The notes under the pieces: model-generated
What the model was told of the DNA's origin: nothing
Database searches by the model: none
Seen by the model: the letters and a program-made list of their open reading frames with translations, nothing else
Program-made: the position numbers and the translations under genes
Shown here: piece by piece, positions 25,823-36,214 of the stretch
Position numbering within the stretch: position 1 is the stretch's first letter
Layout of the letters: each line of letters begins with the position of its first letter
NCBI GenBank assembly: GCA_964563105.1
Contig: CAZLXM010000027.1
Location: 1 to 41,255, forward strand
Length of the DNA stretch: 41,255 nucleotides
Reading direction: 5' to 3'
DNA from: CAYVTV01 sp964563105
Lineage (GTDB): Bacteria > Bacteroidota > Bacteroidia > Bacteroidales > GCA-2748055

Positions 25823-27637
25823 ATGAAAAAATCTATAAAAATATTTATTCTGATCGTTTTACACGGATTCTTCCTGATTTCTTGCCTAGAACAATATCTA
25901 GATAAGGCACCAGAATCTGGTTTGACTGATGAAGAGGTTTTTACCAAATATGTAAATTTAAAAGCTTTTTTCGATAATGTTTGGTCAGGAGTTAATAGGA
26001 ATCACAATATTGCAATGAACACGCTTAATGCTGCCTTAGATTGTTGCACTGACTTTGCTGACCAAGGATATTTAATGTGGTGGCCTTATTATAAATGGGG
26101 GCCATTGGGTGATAATGTTGGTCCACATTATTATAATTCGATTCTTGTTAATGCATTTAAAAATATTCGAATATGTAATATAGTTTTGAAAAACATAAGT
26201 AGATTGACCGACGGCACGCAGGAGGAGATAAATGATTTAACTGGACGTGCACATTTTATTAGAGCCTTTCATCATTTTTGTTTTTTTAGATTTTGGGGGC
26301 CTATGCCATATTTAACTGAACCATTAGGGCCTTATGATCAATGGGATATACCTCGGCTTTCCAAACATGAAACATGTATTCGTATTGCCGCAGATTTTGA
26401 TTCTGCAGCTTATTATTTTGAAAAAGCTGGAAAAATGCGTCGAGATGCATTACCCGGACAGCCTGGACATCTCAACAATCCAGAACAATCAGTACCTAAT
26501 GGAGTAGCAGCAAAAGCTATGAAAGCTCGTGCACTTTTATTTGCTGCAAGTCCTCTAAATAATGAACTAGGTATAATTGATTGGGAGGTTGCTGCTGTTG
26601 CTAATTGGGAAGCTATCCAAGTTGCCCTTGACTATGGATATGGATTATTAAGTGCAACGGATTATAAAAAAAATTATATTGGGACTACATACACAAATGA
26701 ACAATTATGGGGATTACATGGAGGTTCATTAACTTATACAGATGGGATTACCAGAAATTTGGTAAACGGTGTATTTTCTAATACACCTACCAGAAACGCA
26801 GGAATGATGCCTACTCAAAATGGTGTTGATTGGTTTGAAACTAAATGGGGGGATCCATTGAATACTCATGAAGATAGAGAAATAGCAACAACTTTAGGAC
26901 ATTATAATGAGCAGGATCCTTTTGTTAACAGAGATCCAAGATTTTATATTGATATTATTTACAATACAGCTCCCATTGCGGGTTATGGAACGGCTAAGAT
27001 TTATACTGAAGTAATTGATGGTGTTACATATGGTTCTGAACTCAGACCAATTGAAGGAGTTTGGGGGATTACTCATACAGGATATTATATGAGAAAATAT
27101 TGGGGCGATCAAAGTGTGAAAAATCAGATCAAACCTCTTTATACAATTCCATGGATTAGGCTTGGAGAACTATATTTAAATTATGCTGAAGCTGCTAATG
27201 AAGCTTATGGGCCAAATGTTCCTGCTCCTGGTGCTTCAATGTCAGCCGTAGATGCCATCAATTTTATAAGGAATGGCCCAGGCAGGTGGACTGAAGATGA
27301 AATGGCACCTGTTCAATCACGTTTTACTGTTAGCACAGAAGCATTTCGTCCCAGAATTAAGAACGAGCGTAACGTTGAATTATGTTGGGAAGGGCATTAT
27401 TTTTTTGACATCCGAAGATGGATGGATGCTCCAAAGGCTTATGCAGGGCCTATTATGGGTATTATTCCTGAAAAGGTCCCTGTTTCTGAAGAATATCCTA
27501 CTGGATATAAATATCAACGTGCTCCCATACCAGCTGATCATCAAAGCCGATGGTTAGGTGATAAACATTACTATCTTCCTTTCCTGACAGAAGATTATTA
27601 CAAAATGAAAAATTTTGAACCGGGTGAAGTATGGTAA
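25823..27637 (+). CDS. SusD/RagB-family surface lipoprotein
   Basis: The 604-residue protein is the lid and ligand-binding partner of the upstream SusC. The signal peptide ends in a lipobox with C21 (GFFLISCLEQYLDKAPESGL), so it is lipid-anchored, presumably on the outer surface. SusD features are the TPR-like helices (LTGRAHFIRAFHHFCFFRFW near residues 138-157; KAMKARALLFAASPLNNEL) and the C-terminal RagB part with RIKNERNVELCWEGHYFFDI and RRWMDA. The protein ends YYKMKNFEPGEVW. Length is within the family range. It lies 18 bp after susC and 19 bp before the second susC, so all are likely one transcript. Confidence 0.94.
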   Translation: MKKSIKIFILIVLHGFFLISCLEQYLDKAPESGLTDEEVFTKYVNLKAFFDNVWSGVNRNHNIAMNTLNAALDCCTDFADQGYLMWWPYYKWGPLGDNVGPHYYNSILVNAFKNIRICNIVLKNISRLTDGTQEEINDLTGRAHFIRAFHHFCFFRFWGPMPYLTEPLGPYDQWDIPRLSKHETCIRIAADFDSAAYYFEKAGKMRRDALPGQPGHLNNPEQSVPNGVAAKAMKARALLFAASPLNNELGIIDWEVAAVANWEAIQVALDYGYGLLSATDYKKNYIGTTYTNEQLWGLHGGSLTYTDGITRNLVNGVFSNTPTRNAGMMPTQNGVDWFETKWGDPLNTHEDREIATTLGHYNEQDPFVNRDPRFYIDIIYNTAPIAGYGTAKIYTEVIDGVTYGSELRPIEGVWGITHTGYYMRKYWGDQSVKNQIKPLYTIPWIRLGELYLNYAEAANEAYGPNVPAPGASMSAVDAINFIRNGPGRWTEDEMAPVQSRFTVSTEAFRPRIKNERNVELCWEGHYFFDIRRWMDAPKAYAGPIMGIIPEKVPVSEEYPTGYKYQRAPIPADHQSRWLGDKHYYLPFLTEDYYKMKNFEPGEVW

Positions 27638-27656
27638 TATAACTATAAAAAATAAT

Positions 27657-30600
27657 ATGATGAAACTTATAAATATATTTATTCAAACAGTAAAGCTTTT
27701 AAGTGTCCTAGTACTATATATTTTCTTTTCGATCACAGCAAATGCCCAGAAAGAAACTAGTGAAAAAATGATTATGGTGAATATGAACCTGGTTGATGAT
27801 AATGGAGTGCCTTTATCAAACATTAAAGTTATTATTGGAGAAGGATTAGTACATACCGAATCTGATTCTAATGGTTCAGTAACCTTTATGGCCTTGCCAG
27901 AAGACCTTATATCAGTTAAAACTCCAGATTATTTTGAAAAAATAACTTTTGTAAAGGATATTTTGAAAGATAATACTATTGTTTTAAAAAAATCAGTCTT
28001 CTTTAATTCGCCGGATGAAAAAATACCCCATCCTTTTAGTGTCGAGAAGAAACGCTTACTTACAGGTAGTTCAAATAAGATTATGAGCTCACAGCTTGAA
28101 AAATATCCTACTATAGATTTTCGGAATTCATTAACGGGACTTGAAACAGGACTTCATGTTATAGAAATGAATGGTTCGCCGGGAATGACAGCAGAAGAAA
28201 AACTTGGCTCCTATCGAATAACAGATAAAGTCCGTGTATTTGCCAGAGGCAGATCTATGATATATATAATTGATGATATCCCAACAGATATTACTGAAAT
28301 GCAGCTAGATCCTATGGAAGTGGAATCAGTAACAATTATTAAAGATATTGTTGATAAGACATTATTTGGGCCATTAGGAGCTGACGGTATCATTTATATT
28401 AAAACTAAACGAGGAATGGCGAACGAACGAATCATGACTGTTAATGTTGAAGATGGTGTTAGCTTGATTGACAGAATGCCTAAGTATGTCGATGGAGCTG
28501 ATTATGCGAGGCTTAATAATATCGCTAGAGAAAATGATGGATTAAATCCACTCTATTCAGATTCAGATATTAACTCTTACGCTAAAAATGATCCTTTTGA
28601 TTTATATTATCCAAGTGTCAATTTCAGAGAATTGTTGCTTAAAAAGTCAAGATCTTTCAGAAAAGCAAACATATTTTCAAAAGGAGGAAGTGATATGGTA
28701 AAATATGCTTCATTTCTAGGATACAGTGGAGAAGGTGATAATTTTAAAATAGGTTCAGTATCTGATTTTAATCGTCTTACAGTTCGTTCAAATATCGATA
28801 TGAAAATTAATGAATTTATTAATGTACAGTTTGATATATATGGAGGCCTTACATTCAACCGATCACCAAATTATGGTTATGCAACTGCTGAAAGCAGTGG
28901 GTATACTAATCTATTAGAATTCAATTATGCTATAAATGATATAAGAAGGATACCACCAAATGCATTTCCTGTCTATGCCAAAAATGATCCTTCACTTAAA
29001 GATCCTTGGTATGGGGTAAGTTCTCTTTATCCTATAAATCCGGTTGGTGCATTAACAAGAAATGGCTCCTATATTGAAACAGGAAGGCACGGTGCTGCTA
29101 AAGTAGCTTTTGATTATGATATGGTTAGCATAATTCCTGGTTTAGTTTCACATACGTACCTTGCGTTTGATGCATATAATATATTAAGGAAAGGTACAGC
29201 AGAGGATTATTTTGCATACATTGTCACACCTACAAAAACATCTATGGGGAATGATACCATACTTTTAACTAAAGTTCATGATGGGGTTGACGCACCTCAA
29301 TTAAGGAACCTTCACGATTATTATCATCAAAGGTATGCATTTTATGAAAAATTAAGTTATGGAAAAAGTTATGACATGCATTATATTCAATCCTCGCTTT
29401 GTTATTTTATGTACAATATAGCCAAGGATGGTATAACAGAACCTCAGCGTACCACTTCAACAATCCTGAATCTAAAATATACTTATAATGATAGATATAC
29501 AATACAAGGGGTGTTAAATTATGCAGGAACATATACTTTGGGCGAAAACAACCGATATGGGATATTTCCATCAATTGGAGCAAACTGGATTATTTCAGAA
29601 GAAAGTTTTATATCAAATATTAAGTTTATAGATTTTCTTAAAATTAGAGCCCAGGCAGGAATCATAGGTCAGGAAAATTTTAGATCTCCTTTCTTATTTA
29701 GGGACAGTTGGGTACGTTCAACTGGCACTGTTTTTGGCCCATATTCCACTAATTTGTGGTTCGGTGATCAAACAGAAGTCCCTTATGTTACATATCCTGA
29801 CAGATTGGGTAATAAAGATTTAACATGGGAAAAAAGAAAGGAGATTTCAGTAGGCATTGATGGATTACTTATGAAGAGGAAATTATCAGTTGAGTTTAAT
29901 TATTATAATAACCTTCGTGAGGGAATAATTACTCAACTTGTAAATTCTACGCCTTATATGGCTGGTATTTCGTATACTCTTCCAAATTACAATAATAACA
30001 AAATTAGATATCAAGGTTTTGAGACAGGAATACAGTATATGGATCGAAAAGAAAAATTCAGGTATTCTTTTGGTGGAAATGCTACAGTTCAAAATTCAAA
30101 ATATGTTAAATATGATGAACCTGATTATAGATTTAATTATCAAAAACGAACCGGTAGAGCAACTGATACATACTGGGGTCAAACTTACTTAGGAAAATTC
30201 AAAACAGATGAAGAAACACTTTTAATTCCTCAATTATATGACGCTGTTCTTAAAGCAGGGGATCTTAAATATAGGGATATGAACGGTGATAATGCTATTG
30301 ATGATAATGACCAAAGTGCTTTAGGTAATACTTCTCCTCGTCTTTATTATTCCTTGAATGCAAATTTTATATATAAAAATATTGAATTAACCATTATAGG
30401 TACAGGAAGTGCATTCTTTGATCTGCCTTTAAATAACGCTTATTATTGGAACGGATGGGGGGATGATAATTATTCTATGTTTGTCAGAGACAATATTGGC
30501 GGAAAGTATCCAAGGCTGACTTATTACAAGGTAAACAACAATTTTGTCAACTCAGATTTCTGGTTAGTGAACGGAGATTATTTTAAGCTCCAAAATGTTG

Positions 30601-30791
30601 AAGTTGCATATAATTTACCTGTAAAAATCACTTCAACTATTGGGGCAAAAGAAATACGGATTTTTACAAGAGGTGCGAATTTATTAACCCTGTCCAAAGT
30701 GAAAGATATTGATCCTGAATCACCTTCTTCTGGTATAACTGTTTATCCATTGAATAAAACATTTACAGGTGGAGTTAAAATAACTTTTTAA
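27657..30791 (+). CDS. second SusC/RagA-family TonB-dependent transporter, no STN domain
   Basis: The best start is the ATG at 27657 or the adjacent one at 27660 (MMKLINIFIQTVKLLSVLVL), which gives a normal signal peptide ending near SITANAQ. Further upstream in-frame codons overlap the SusD gene. The protein has about 1044 residues. A short beta domain (MNLVDDNGVPLSNIKVIIGE) stands where the carboxypeptidase-like domain usually is. It lacks the usual VVVGYGTQ stretch, and the plug signature is diverged to DKTLFGPLGADGIIYIKTKR. Barrel strands run to FTGGVKITF. With no STN domain it should be a pure importer and not a transducer. Divergence from the first SusC suggests a different ligand or a different part of the same substrate. 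Confidence 0.92.
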   Translation: MMKLINIFIQTVKLLSVLVLYIFFSITANAQKETSEKMIMVNMNLVDDNGVPLSNIKVIIGEGLVHTESDSNGSVTFMALPEDLISVKTPDYFEKITFVKDILKDNTIVLKKSVFFNSPDEKIPHPFSVEKKRLLTGSSNKIMSSQLEKYPTIDFRNSLTGLETGLHVIEMNGSPGMTAEEKLGSYRITDKVRVFARGRSMIYIIDDIPTDITEMQLDPMEVESVTIIKDIVDKTLFGPLGADGIIYIKTKRGMANERIMTVNVEDGVSLIDRMPKYVDGADYARLNNIARENDGLNPLYSDSDINSYAKNDPFDLYYPSVNFRELLLKKSRSFRKANIFSKGGSDMVKYASFLGYSGEGDNFKIGSVSDFNRLTVRSNIDMKINEFINVQFDIYGGLTFNRSPNYGYATAESSGYTNLLEFNYAINDIRRIPPNAFPVYAKNDPSLKDPWYGVSSLYPINPVGALTRNGSYIETGRHGAAKVAFDYDMVSIIPGLVSHTYLAFDAYNILRKGTAEDYFAYIVTPTKTSMGNDTILLTKVHDGVDAPQLRNLHDYYHQRYAFYEKLSYGKSYDMHYIQSSLCYFMYNIAKDGITEPQRTTSTILNLKYTYNDRYTIQGVLNYAGTYTLGENNRYGIFPSIGANWIISEESFISNIKFIDFLKIRAQAGIIGQENFRSPFLFRDSWVRSTGTVFGPYSTNLWFGDQTEVPYVTYPDRLGNKDLTWEKRKEISVGIDGLLMKRKLSVEFNYYNNLREGIITQLVNSTPYMAGISYTLPNYNNNKIRYQGFETGIQYMDRKEKFRYSFGGNATVQNSKYVKYDEPDYRFNYQKRTGRATDTYWGQTYLGKFKTDEETLLIPQLYDAVLKAGDLKYRDMNGDNAIDDNDQSALGNTSPRLYYSLNANFIYKNIELTIIGTGSAFFDLPLNNAYYWNGWGDDNYSMFVRDNIGGKYPRLTYYKVNNNFVNSDFWLVNGDYFKLQNVEVAYNLPVKITSTIGAKEIRIFTRGANLLTLSKVKDIDPESPSSGITVYPLNKTFTGGVKITF

Positions 30792-30802
30792 TTTTGATAA
30801 AT

Positions 30803-32623
30803 ATGAAAAATAGAATATTTATTTTTACTGGAATGATCATAATTTTTTTTACCTCATGCATTAATTTTTTAGAACCATATCCAAATGCGGATTATCTAAG
30901 AGAAGACATATGGGAATATCAAGATATGGTTCAGGGCTTGATAAGTCGCTGTTATGATTATATGCCAAGAAATTATAATGACAATGAGGGTGCATATCTT
31001 GAGGGTGCTACTGATAATGCTGAACTTACAAGCTCCACTCATGTGATAAACAGATTGTCAAAAGGCACACTGACTACTAATCAGGATCCGTTTCTTACAT
31101 TTTGGGATCGGAATTATAGAGCCATATATTTAACTAATATGTTCCTGAAAGATAATAAAGGATATAATACAAGATTTCTTTTAGATAAACATTTGAACAA
31201 TATTCTTTCCAGACGTTTGCAAGGTGAAGCCTTTGCCTTACGAGCTTGGTTTCAATGGGATCTTCTTCAAAAGTTTGGAGGTAAAAGTAATGATGGTCAA
31301 TTGCTTGGTTTCCCAATAATTACTGAGCCTTTGGATTATTTAGAGGAAATCAATATTTCTCGTAACACTTATGATGAATGTGTCAGACAAATAATTAAAG
31401 ATTGTGATTCAGCCTTAAAATATTTGCCACTTGCGCATCGTGACTTTCTTGTGGAAAATCAGAATGATTTACTCTATGCTGGAGGTAAATATTGGGGGCG
31501 AATGGACGGAATTACTACCTTGGCTCTTAAAGCCAATGTTTATCTTACCTGGGCAAGTCCTAGATTTAATCCTTCTAATGATATATCACGCTGGGATAGT
31601 GCAGCAATAAATGCAAAAAAGGTAATTGATTTTAAACTAAATGTTGATAATGTGACAGGCGGATTTAATCCGATAACCCAAGTTAATTGGTTTAATCCTA
31701 ATTTTCCGGGGATAGTTTTTTCAGCACGATATCAGAATAATAATGACGCTATGGAACGTATGTTTTATCCAGGCGGTTTCCAAGGGAATGGTGTTATAGG
31801 TGCTACACAGGAACTAGTTAATTCATTTCCCATGAAAAACGGTTATCCTATTAATGACCCTGCTAACAGAGGAGGATATGATCCCGAAAATCCATATAAA
31901 AATCGTGATCCGCGTTTTTATAGCACAATCTTTTATAACAATTCACTTGCTAAAAAGAATAATACAGGTGCGTTGATGTATACTTTTCAGAATTGGATGA
32001 ATGGTGGTAAAGATGCAGCCGGAGTAAAATCTACTAATAGCCTTACTAATTATCATATTAAAAAATTTGTTTATATGGGGCTTAACTGGTCTGACGCAAC
32101 TATCAGTCGTCAACCTCATTCAAAATTTTTTATACGTTGGGCACATATGTGTCTGGTTTTTGCTGAAGCTGCAAATCATGTTGTTGGCCCAATTGATGAG
32201 GCAAAATATGGGATGTCAGCTAGAACAGCTTTGCAATACCTTCGTGCAAGGAAAACGCCAGATGGTGAAAATGGCATATCAATTGCTGTTCCCAGTGAAC
32301 CCGATGCATATCTGCAGGAAGTAGCAGCTGCTGGAGAGGCCGCCTTTGATATATTAGTTAAAAACGAAAGAAGAATTGAAACTTGCTTCGAAGGGTTAAG
32401 ATTTTTTGATTTACGTCGTTGGACAACGGATTTATCAGAACTTAATAAAACCGTCCATGGTGTTTCTATCCAAAAGAATGATGGCACTGAAACGTTTACA
32501 TACGATTTTAATTATAGAGTCGGAGCACGTTCTTTTTCATCGGCATTTCTGCCTATTCCATATCAAGAAATTTTAAGAGTTAGCAAACTTGTTCAAAATG
32601 AGGGATGGAATGGATGGGATTAA
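30803..32623 (+). CDS. second SusD/RagB-family surface lipoprotein
   Basis: The ATG at 30803 (MKNRIFIFTGMIIIFFTSCI) gives a signal peptide with lipobox cysteine C19. An in-frame TTG at 30794 only adds three residues. The 606-residue protein has SusD landmarks: LQGEAFALRAWFQWDLLQKF around residues 130-150, FIRWAHMCLVFAEAANHVVG, and the RagB C-terminal KNERRIETCFEGLRFFDLRR. It ends LRVSKLVQNEGWNGWD. It follows the second SusC by 11 bp and should form its lid. Substrate specificity cannot be read from the sequence. Confidence 0.94.
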   Translation: MKNRIFIFTGMIIIFFTSCINFLEPYPNADYLREDIWEYQDMVQGLISRCYDYMPRNYNDNEGAYLEGATDNAELTSSTHVINRLSKGTLTTNQDPFLTFWDRNYRAIYLTNMFLKDNKGYNTRFLLDKHLNNILSRRLQGEAFALRAWFQWDLLQKFGGKSNDGQLLGFPIITEPLDYLEEINISRNTYDECVRQIIKDCDSALKYLPLAHRDFLVENQNDLLYAGGKYWGRMDGITTLALKANVYLTWASPRFNPSNDISRWDSAAINAKKVIDFKLNVDNVTGGFNPITQVNWFNPNFPGIVFSARYQNNNDAMERMFYPGGFQGNGVIGATQELVNSFPMKNGYPINDPANRGGYDPENPYKNRDPRFYSTIFYNNSLAKKNNTGALMYTFQNWMNGGKDAAGVKSTNSLTNYHIKKFVYMGLNWSDATISRQPHSKFFIRWAHMCLVFAEAANHVVGPIDEAKYGMSARTALQYLRARKTPDGENGISIAVPSEPDAYLQEVAAAGEAAFDILVKNERRIETCFEGLRFFDLRRWTTDLSELNKTVHGVSIQKNDGTETFTYDFNYRVGARSFSSAFLPIPYQEILRVSKLVQNEGWNGWD

Positions 32624-32702
32624 ACAAAGATTATGAAATAATTATTATTAAAAGTTCTCAGTTATAGTGTTTTATTATACGTATAAAATATAAAATAAAC
32701 AA

Positions 32703-33683
32703 ATGAAGAAATTATTATTTTTTTTATTGCTTACAGCATCTTTATCATCGTGTTATGAAGATTACGTTAAAGATTATGATTTTAATGCTGTTTTTTTCCC
32801 TTATCAAATTAATGTTCGTTCGGTTGTGGTAGGCGAAGGGTTAAAAATAAAGGTTGGTGCAGAATTGGGAGGCGTTTTAAGAAATACAAGGGATCGAAAT
32901 GTTTCTTTTATTCTTGATAATAGCTTGATTACTCCTGATATTCTGGAATCCATGAAATCTAGCAGTCATCCTCATATTAGTGTCCCGGTAAGTTCTTTAT
33001 TAGAGCTAAAACCAATGCCCTCATCCTATTACACAATGAGTAATCCCAATACATTTATAATTAGTAAGGGAGATCACCAAGGAATGATTACGATACAAGT
33101 AGATTCATCCACTTTTCTAGCTGATAGTTTAACTATTGATCCCTTTTATGCAATTCCTTTTCTTATTACCAGTGCTGATGCTGATTCAATTCTTGATACA
33201 AAACGTTCAGCGGTGATAGCAATTTAATATGAAAACATGCTTTTTGGTAATTACCTTCATGGTGGAGTTACTTTAGTGAAAGATCCACTAGATAATGTTG
33301 TTCAAACTATTGTTTATCCTACTTATGTATCACAACCTGATAATAAGATATGGATACTTAAAACTGTTGCACCAAATGCTGTTTCAACAAATGGATATAG
33401 CGATATAACATCAACATCCAAAAAAGAGATAATACTTACTTTGGATGGAACAAATATTTTTGTTTCCAGTGCACCAGGTTCTTCATTTTATATTGAACCA
33501 AATGGCCCAAGTACATATAATGCTGCAAAGTTACTTCAGGAAAGAAAAATATTTTTAAATTACAAGTATCAAAATGATGATGGTAATACTTGCTATGCTC
33601 AAGATACACTTACTTTTAGGAACAGATTGCGTGATGGTGTAAATGAATGGCAAGATGAAAATCCCTCCCATTATATTAAGTAG
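32703..33683 (+). pseudogene. DUF1735/DUF4361-like surface lipoprotein interrupted by an in-frame TAA
   Basis: Two open stretches, 32703-33227 and 33237-33683, lie in the same frame. They are separated only by TAA at 33225-33227 and two sense codons (Tyr, Glu) plus Asn before an ATG. Read through, the join is KRSAVIAI-stop-YENMLFGNYLHGGV, which looks like one continuous protein of 326 codons. The stop is at codon 175. The N-terminal part has a lipobox (LLTASLSSCYEDYVKDYDFN, C17) and a DUF1735-type beta domain. The second part resembles the DUF4361-type C-terminal domain often joined to it. Such lipoproteins follow SusCD in many loci and bind or process glycans at the surface. A single A-to-T change (AAA to TAA) would explain it. 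A sequencing error is the main alternative. Confidence 0.75.
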
Positions 33684-33820
33684 ATTTATTCAATAATATT
33701 ATTTTAAAAGAAATTCTAAGATTGAGTAACAAACAAATTATATTGCCTGAATTAAAAAATTAGCTTTAAGAAAAAAATTTTCTCATTAAAATTAGCCAGA
33801 ATTAGTTTAATTAGTCTGTG

Positions 33821-36214
33821 ATGAAGAATAAAAAATATTTATTATCAAGTTTGATCACAATCATTTTATGGTCATGTGGTATTAACCAGTCAAAAAGGAT
33901 TTCCAAGGATTACTTTAATTATCCTTATGAAGAATTTTATGATTATTATGTTATTAAAGCATGGCGAATTCTGGAAGAACGAGTGCCTGCATATACACCT
34001 GAAATGATTGCTCGCCATACTAAATTAGTAAATAAACTTCCGTGGGTAAATCCTACTTTAAGTAGCAATAAGCAGATGATATTAGGAAGAACTCCCGGCT
34101 GGCCTAAAAATTCAAATTTTGCGGAAGATCCGGAAATTCCACCACAAAATATATTCGGATATCAGATTACAGACCCACATGTAAAAAATGAAACTAAAGT
34201 AAAAATGATCCTTATAGCTGGGCAACATAGCTGCGAGATGACTGGTAATTGGGTTCTCGAAGGTATGGTAAATTTTCTTGCTGGAATTGAACCTGAAGCT
34301 GAGCTCTTAAGGAAGAAAGCAATATTTTATGTTTATCCCGATGTAAATCCAGAAGGCCGTTATCAAGTTGTTAATAATATCAATTTGAAAGCTGCTCCGG
34401 ATCCTGGTGCTAAGAGTGATGGTTGTTATAGAGGTAATCCTGAAATATATTCTGCTGGGTTGAGTGATCACAATCGCGTTTGGAACACTGATGGAATGTT
34501 TTCAACAATTGATATATTAAAAAAGGCGATGATAACGGATACAGATGGTAAAGCTGATTATTTATGGGATATGCACGGTCCTCAAAAACATGCTAATTGG
34601 CGTACACCAATAGAGGAAGCCAGGACGAATGAATACGCAATGGCACTTATGAACCGAGAACCTGATGTTATTCGCTGTGGCCCAGAGAGTGGATTTAAGA
34701 TAAATGTTGCAAATGGTCCACCAGGTAAAATAGGCTTGTGGGCTATAAGCGAGGAGGGGCTTCGAGTATCTTATCCATATATATATGAGCCTGGTGGTTG
34801 GAGTCAGGAACGCTTTAAAGAATCAGGTCGCAATCTTGCTTTGGCTCTATATGATGTCTTATCAGATAAAGATCCTCTACTTTACAAACAAATTGATATT
34901 AGTAAATATAAAGGTTCTTTTCCAACAGTTGGTGACCTTAATAATGATGGTAAAGTCGATTTTACCTTATCTTACTTAGGCCCATATTCATGTCATTTGC
35001 GTTTAATTGCACTCGATAGTGAAGGTAAATTTTTATGGCAGTTTGGAGACTCATTAATTACAAGTCATGGCCATGTTGCTTATACAAAAGATATTAATCC
35101 ATGTCGAGGTATGTGTACAATTTATGATATTGATGATGATGGTAAGACGGAAGTTTTAACTGAATTCTGGAATGATGGATCTCCTGTTTTGTATATACTT
35201 GATGGTGAAACTGGATCAGTAAAAAAATCTATTCCTTCTCCTTTATTTAGTAATGAAAAAGATTTTATCGGAAAAGAAAAAAATAGGCCAACATCAAATA
35301 TAATGATTGCTCACTTACATGGGAAAGATAAACCTGTTTCTTTAATATTGAAATATAGTGACACAGATCCTATTCAACCAATTGTGGTTGCATTGGATAA
35401 TTCACTTAATACTTTATGGCGTGTTAGTCTTAAGCCTTCAGAAACAACTCATCATGCTACGATTGCGGATATAGACTCTGATGGAAATGATGAAATAATT
35501 CTTGGCGGGATTGTAATTAAAAATGATGGATCAGTTTTATATAATCGTGAGGTTAACACACATACAGATTTTACAGATGTGATTTATGAAGAAGGGGAAG
35601 ACACAAAAATATTGTATTCTATTTGCGGAACAGGACCTGCATATTGTGTTGATCCAGCTGGAAAGACTATATGGGAAAAAACTCAAGAAGAAGTTCCTCA
35701 TGGTCAGGGCATATGGGGTGGCAATTTTATACCGGAACATCCCGGTAAGGAGGTTATTATCCTCCGCAGCGGACATTTTGGGGATTTTCTTACAGTCAAC
35801 GCCAAGGACGGATCACAATTAGCTACATTTCAGCATCGTGCAGGCCTAAAGGATCTGTCAGGTGACCGAAAGTATCCGGATACCCCTATGAAAATAAACT
35901 GGATCTCATCAAGAGTTGAATCCCTTTGGATTCCAGTTGATCGTATTATTGTTGATGGGAGAGGTAACATTGTACAAAGTCTTGGGAAGTACGATGAAAT
36001 GGTAAAACAAGCATTAAATGCCGGTACGAGTAAACAACATCTTGCTGTTCAGGCAATACCAGTTGACGTATGTGGTGATAACCGCGATGAATTATTGCTT
36101 TATCAGCCTTATCAGGGAGAGGCATTGTTTATATTTACACAACAGCCTTCAACGACCAAGCCTAAGTTTTATATTCATAGTGCGAAAGTATATAATTTCA
36201 AGAGTTATTTATAG
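33821..36214 (+). CDS. M14-family zinc carboxypeptidase-like lipoprotein with FG-GAP/VCBS-like repeats
   Basis: The ATG at 33821 gives 797 residues; a GTG at 33818 adds only one. The signal peptide has a lipobox at C19 (LITIILWSCGINQS). The peptidase half shows the M14 zinc motif H136-x-x-E139 in LIAGQHSCEMTGNWVLEG, DVNPEGR at 174-180, and a third ligand candidate H252 in YLWDMHGPQ. The catalytic glutamate is probably in YIYEPGGWSQERFKESGR (323-336). The second half (about 365-797) has repeated calcium-loop motifs: DLNNDGKVD, DIDDDGKTE, DIDSDGNDE and CGDNRDE, as in FG-GAP/VCBS beta-propellers of surface proteins and polysaccharide lyases. It would act on the cell surface or in the periplasm on peptide or amide bonds, with the propeller possibly binding a glycan. 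It lies 137 bp after the lipoprotein gene. Confidence 0.83.
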   Translation: MKNKKYLLSSLITIILWSCGINQSKRISKDYFNYPYEEFYDYYVIKAWRILEERVPAYTPEMIARHTKLVNKLPWVNPTLSSNKQMILGRTPGWPKNSNFAEDPEIPPQNIFGYQITDPHVKNETKVKMILIAGQHSCEMTGNWVLEGMVNFLAGIEPEAELLRKKAIFYVYPDVNPEGRYQVVNNINLKAAPDPGAKSDGCYRGNPEIYSAGLSDHNRVWNTDGMFSTIDILKKAMITDTDGKADYLWDMHGPQKHANWRTPIEEARTNEYAMALMNREPDVIRCGPESGFKINVANGPPGKIGLWAISEEGLRVSYPYIYEPGGWSQERFKESGRNLALALYDVLSDKDPLLYKQIDISKYKGSFPTVGDLNNDGKVDFTLSYLGPYSCHLRLIALDSEGKFLWQFGDSLITSHGHVAYTKDINPCRGMCTIYDIDDDGKTEVLTEFWNDGSPVLYILDGETGSVKKSIPSPLFSNEKDFIGKEKNRPTSNIMIAHLHGKDKPVSLILKYSDTDPIQPIVVALDNSLNTLWRVSLKPSETTHHATIADIDSDGNDEIILGGIVIKNDGSVLYNREVNTHTDFTDVIYEEGEDTKILYSICGTGPAYCVDPAGKTIWEKTQEEVPHGQGIWGGNFIPEHPGKEVIILRSGHFGDFLTVNAKDGSQLATFQHRAGLKDLSGDRKYPDTPMKINWISSRVESLWIPVDRIIVDGRGNIVQSLGKYDEMVKQALNAGTSKQHLAVQAIPVDVCGDNRDELLLYQPYQGEALFIFTQQPSTTKPKFYIHSAKVYNFKSYL

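Noticed and set aside
33225..33227. Programmed readthrough or special recoding at the TAA
   Set aside because: No recoding signal is apparent around the codon and Bacteroidota are not known to recode TAA; a point mutation or error is simpler.
33237..33683. A separate small gene starting at the ATG 33237
   Set aside because: It has no signal peptide or start context of its own, is in frame with the preceding lipoprotein and completes its expected domain order, so it is better read as the second half of one interrupted gene.
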